NCBI GenBank assembly: GCA_964497475.1 | Contig: CAZCDM010000108.1 | Location: 1 to 8,140, forward strand | DNA length: 8,140 bases | Direction of reading: 5' to 3' | Source: CAZCDM01 sp964497475 | Lineage (GTDB): Bacteria; Planctomycetota; Phycisphaerae; SM23-33 | In this document: in pieces, positions 5,573 to 8,140 of the stretch | How the letters are laid out: each line of letters begins with the position of its first letter | Numbering within the stretch: position 1 is the first letter of the stretch | Position numbers and translations under genes: made by a program | The notes under the pieces: generated by a model | The model's database searches: none | Seen by the model: the letters and a program-made list of their open reading frames with translations, nothing else | Told to the model about the DNA's origin: nothing

Positions 5573-7992
5573 CGGACTGTTCCTTTCACGACGGCTTGAA
5601 TGCTTGAAATTTTCCATGTGACCGTACCGGCCGGCTGGTTGGCCATCACGCCGCCTGGGTTTTTCTCCACGGCCAGGTACAGCACGATCCGCCCGTCGGG
5701 GGCGATGAACCGCTCGGCCTGATCGACGCGGATGGTGAACCGCCCGGCCGGGTTGGCGATGGTACGGATGGGCAGGCGACGAGGTCTGTCATCCGACTCG
5801 GCGACCCCGCCGAGAACCATGCGGAAGTTGTTCGCGCTGATGTCCACCGTCAACTCGACCTGCGCGGTGGCGAGGTCCTGCTGCGGGTCAATCCGCAGCT
5901 CGATCGCCCCGGGCCGGGGGTTGGGGTTGAACTCCTGCCGATACGGGTTGTAGACCGGGCTGCCGATGTTGCGGATGGCCAGCTCGGCAAAGCCGGCCGG
6001 TATCGTCACCGCCTGGCCCGCCCCGCCCGGCGCGACGGACAGGTCCTGCAGTACAACGGAAAACCCCTGGCGGTCCAGCGACTCGGCGCCGACCGGCTCG
6101 ATCAGCGAGCCATCGACATAGCCCACCAGAAACACCTCCCGGCGGAAGGTATGGCCGAACTGCCGCTCCGGCCGTAATGCTGCGACCAGCGCATTGCGTC
6201 GCGTGTCCTGCATCACCTCGGCGGTGTACTCGCTCTGGCCGAGCGTATCGGCAGGCGTTACCGTGCGCTCGATGGCCGCGCCTGCGGGGATGTCGCCAAG
6301 ACGATAGCTCTGCCCGTTGGCAAAGAGGATCGCCGAGCGAATATCGCCCGGCAGTTCATTGCGGAGCGATGCGGTCACCCCTTCGGCGGTGTAGCGCAGC
6401 CGCCCGGAGACGATCTGCCCCGGCGCGACGGCATCGACGAAGAAACCATACGAGCTGCCCGGGCGAACCACCACGTCCGGCAGAGCCATCGCCCCGCCAA
6501 GGTCACGGACGGCCTGGATGGTCATGCGATCAGTCGACTCGCCTCCCAGCGGGCGAATCGTACCGCCAGCAACCGCGGAGGAGAATGTTTGGGTCTGGCC
6601 CGTCGGGCCGGTGTAGTAATCGAAGGCCTCTTCCAGCCGGAGCTGCCCGCCGCCGATGTCCTGGATGAGCCCGAGATGGCTGAGTCGCGGCGGGTCGCGT
6701 CGGCTCACGCCCCAGGCCCACAGCCCGCCCGTGCCCAGCAGCGCCACCGGCAGCAGCACCAGCCACAGCCATTCGCCCCGGCGCGACACCGACAGCGCCA
6801 GCCCGACCAGAAGCACCACCCCGGCCAGCCCGGCCAGAAGCCCCATCGGCCAGGCGCGAGGCGGCGCCTGGCGGCCGGCGATATCCTGCAGCGTCGCCGG
6901 GCCGAGGGTCGCGAATGAGTCGGCCTCGAAGGCCGAGTGCGTCTTCAGCCGCGATGCGATGCGCGAAAAAACCTCGCCCAGCTTCGGCGATTTTAATGCA
7001 CCGATCGGCAGGGCCAGGGTCAGCACCTGCCCGCGACCGCATTGCCGGCCCGTCAGCAACGGCAGCGAGTCGGTCGCAAAGAGCACCTCCGCCGTCGTCA
7101 CCGCCAGGTGCGCCAGCGGCATGGGCTGGGCCAGGCGAAACGGCTTGTCGTGCAGCGACGGGACGGAAAACGAATCGACCGGATGCGCCCCGACGCACCG
7201 CACCCCGGCCAGGTCGGCCAGGGGCCCGTCCAGCAGCGGGCCGAGGGTTTCGCCCCCCGCCAAAACCACCATGCCACCCTGGCGGACCCACCGCTGCAGA
7301 GCCTGCCACTGCCCCGGCAGCAAATCGCCCGGCCGGGTCGGGCCGAGAATCATCAGCCCCGCTTCCTGGTAGCCGAACCATCGTTGCGGCAGCTTGCCGG
7401 CCGAGACACTCATCAGCGTGACCTCGCCCAGCGGCGTGTTGGGCAGGGTCGCGAGAAAGCTCGTCGAATCGCCTTCGATGCGATCCGAGCCGGTGGCGAT
7501 CAGCACGCCCAGGGCCGTCTCGGCGAGTCCATTGACGGGCAGTTCGTGTCGCCGGAGTTCCTCGGCGGTTTCGATGTCGATCAGCCGGGCCTGCTGCGTG
7601 ATTTGCTGCCCCCCCCTACAGGCGCGATTGCCCCGACCCCGCGCCGGGGCGGGCAGGGTTCCGACGCGAACGGCCAGCCGGCCGGTGCGCCGGGTTCCGG
7701 GCGGGATGGCGAGGTCCTTCTGGAACTCGATGCGCCACCGCGCCTGGCCGGGCATGGGCAGCACGACCCGTGCGCGGGCCGGAGCCTGGGAGTTGTTCTG
7801 GACCGTCACCGGCCACTCGGTCCAGCAATTCGTCCGCAGCCGCATGAACAAGGGGCTGGCGAACTGCAGCTGCACCGGCCCGGCCTGCTGCGCCCAGGCC
7901 GACGGCGAGACCCCCATCCATCCGATCAGCACGATCACCCACCAAGGCCAGCAGCTCGGCCGTTGTCGAGTCATCCGTTGCTGTCGTGTCAT
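5569..7992 (-). CDS. Large secreted/membrane protein with GATase-like region, first gene of the ABC operon
   Basis: An 807-aa protein. A Sec signal peptide spans residues 1-34 (hydrophobic 15-28, cleavage after SAWA). A beta-rich N-terminal region (about 37-112) is followed by an alpha/beta region (about 155-350). That region contains AGLMILG at 211-217 and the GGMVVLAGG strand-turn at 239-247, reminiscent of the class I glutamine-amidotransferase-like fold used non-catalytically in envelope proteins. I see no nucleophile-elbow cysteine, so enzymatic activity is unlikely. Two transmembrane helices follow at about 381-402 and 407-429, then a long beta-rich domain (about 436-807). With a cleaved signal and two helices, both large parts would lie outside the cytoplasm. 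It resembles uncharacterised proteins next to ABC-2 exporters and is a plausible accessory or load-bearing subunit. The name is unknown. ATGs at 7992 and 7974 are both possible starts, neither with a clear Shine-Dalgarno. Confidence 0.85.
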   Translation of the reverse strand: MTRQQRMTRQRPSCWPWWVIVLIGWMGVSPSAWAQQAGPVQLQFASPLFMRLRTNCWTEWPVTVQNNSQAPARARVVLPMPGQARWRIEFQKDLAIPPGTRRTGRLAVRVGTLPAPARGRGNRACRGGQQITQQARLIDIETAEELRRHELPVNGLAETALGVLIATGSDRIEGDSTSFLATLPNTPLGEVTLMSVSAGKLPQRWFGYQEAGLMILGPTRPGDLLPGQWQALQRWVRQGGMVVLAGGETLGPLLDGPLADLAGVRCVGAHPVDSFSVPSLHDKPFRLAQPMPLAHLAVTTAEVLFATDSLPLLTGRQCGRGQVLTLALPIGALKSPKLGEVFSRIASRLKTHSAFEADSFATLGPATLQDIAGRQAPPRAWPMGLLAGLAGVVLLVGLALSVSRRGEWLWLVLLPVALLGTGGLWAWGVSRRDPPRLSHLGLIQDIGGGQLRLEEAFDYYTGPTGQTQTFSSAVAGGTIRPLGGESTDRMTIQAVRDLGGAMALPDVVVRPGSSYGFFVDAVAPGQIVSGRLRYTAEGVTASLRNELPGDIRSAILFANGQSYRLGDIPAGAAIERTVTPADTLGQSEYTAEVMQDTRRNALVAALRPERQFGHTFRREVFLVGYVDGSLIEPVGAESLDRQGFSVVLQDLSVAPGGAGQAVTIPAGFAELAIRNIGSPVYNPYRQEFNPNPRPGAIELRIDPQQDLATAQVELTVDISANNFRMVLGGVAESDDRPRRLPIRTIANPAGRFTIRVDQAERFIAPDGRIVLYLAVEKNPGGVMANQPAGTVTWKISSIQAVVKGTVR
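5581..5586 (-). promoter_or_regulatory. Shine-Dalgarno supporting a TTG start for the ATPase
   Basis: AAAGGA on the minus strand, 8 nt before TTG (5572-5570). That codon overlaps the preceding gene's TGA (5571-5569) as TTGA. This is the same coupling geometry as the ATGA at the next junction and is the main reason for rejecting the ATG at 5617. Confidence 0.65.
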
Positions 7993-8014
7993 GGCGCGGT
8001 CCGTTACTGGAGCG

Positions 8015-8034
8015 TGTCGGCTCCATCGCCGACA
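8015..8034 (-). other. Leader hairpin of the ABC operon
   Basis: TGTCGGC (8015-8021) pairs perfectly with GCCGACA (8028-8034) around a 6-nt loop, 22 nt before the first ATG. If transcription starts near 8036 the stem would sit at the very 5' end of the mRNA, where such stems protect against decay. No T-tract follows, so attenuation is not suggested. Confidence 0.35.
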
Positions 8035-8042
8035 GGACGGAC

Positions 8043-8071
8043 ACTCTAGCAGATTTCCCCCAGCCCTACAA
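8043..8071 (-). promoter_or_regulatory. Candidate promoter of the ABC operon
   Basis: TTGTAG (8071-8066), a spacer of exactly 17 nt and TAGAGT (8048-8043) on the minus strand. The -35 matches 3 of 6 and the -10 matches 4 of 6 consensus positions, so the call is weak and rests largely on position: about 44 nt of leader before the ATG at 7992. A perfect TTGACA lies further upstream (8098-8093) but has no acceptable -10 at the right distance. Confidence 0.3.
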
Positions 8072-8129
8072 GCTCCCCCGGCGAACGGATCGTGTCAACT
8101 ATTGTGTGTAAGTTTGATTTTGTGCCATC

Positions 8130-8136
8130 GGAGGAG
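8130..8136 (+). promoter_or_regulatory. Shine-Dalgarno of a probable divergent gene beyond the right edge
   Basis: GGAGGAG on the plus strand ends 4 nt before the window stops. The preceding 30 nt are AT-richer than the surroundings, as expected upstream of a gene. A start codon would be expected within a few bases of the edge, making 7993-8140 a shared divergent control region. The coding part is not visible. Confidence 0.45.
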
Positions 8137-8140
8137 TTGT

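Noticed and set aside
7616..8044. A 142-codon minus-strand frame overlapping the start of the 807-aa gene
   Set aside because: It is out of frame with the signal peptide and downstream domains and ends at the G8 tract. No homology-like pattern is visible.
8093..8098. Perfect TTGACA upstream of the ABC operon as the main -35
   Set aside because: At 16-18 nt spacing the possible -10 hexamers are GC-rich (such as GAGCTT), so it is not supported as a complete promoter.

Overview
The window is a high-GC bacterial chromosome segment whose certain genes all lie on the minus strand. The best guess for the organism is a planctomycete or close relative. The reasons are a Q-loop-less 'GYMPD...VYDQM...EYLDFF' ABC ATPase, a two-module ABC-2 permease beside large secreted or membrane proteins, HEAT-repeat lipoprotein-like secreted proteins, and intergenic DNA full of GC-rich palindromes. 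This placement rests on family resemblance recalled from experience, not on a search.

Layout from left to right: (1) Positions 1-516 hold no convincing gene. They contain a cluster of short palindromes, including two inverted copies of a two-hairpin REP-like unit, a third degenerate unit and a different palindrome pair. (2) Positions 516-918 are a complete cold-shock-protein transcription unit on the minus strand: a TTGACA/TAAGAT promoter, a leader of about 108 nt, a strong Shine-Dalgarno, a 68-codon CspA-type gene and a textbook intrinsic terminator. (3) Positions 1022-7992 are one tightly packed minus-strand operon. In transcription order it encodes an 807-aa secreted/membrane-anchored protein with a GATase-like alpha/beta region, two TM helices and a beta-rich C-terminal half; an ABC ATPase; a tandem-duplicated ABC-2 permease; and a secreted HEAT-repeat protein. 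(4) Positions 7993-8140 are the operon's upstream region, with a candidate promoter and leader hairpin. At the right edge a plus-strand Shine-Dalgarno suggests a divergent gene that starts just outside the window.

The four operon genes are joined by 4-nt stop/start overlaps (TTGA and ATGA) and one 16-nt gap. They are therefore very likely co-translated and work together. The architecture is an ABC-2 type exporter or mechanochemical ABC complex: one ATPase (dimerising) on one fused permease chain, flanked by two envelope proteins with large extracytoplasmic parts. It recalls GldA/GldF/GldG-type gliding or secretion ABC modules in layout, but no substrate can be assigned from sequence. The cold-shock gene is a separate unit downstream with its own promoter and terminator.
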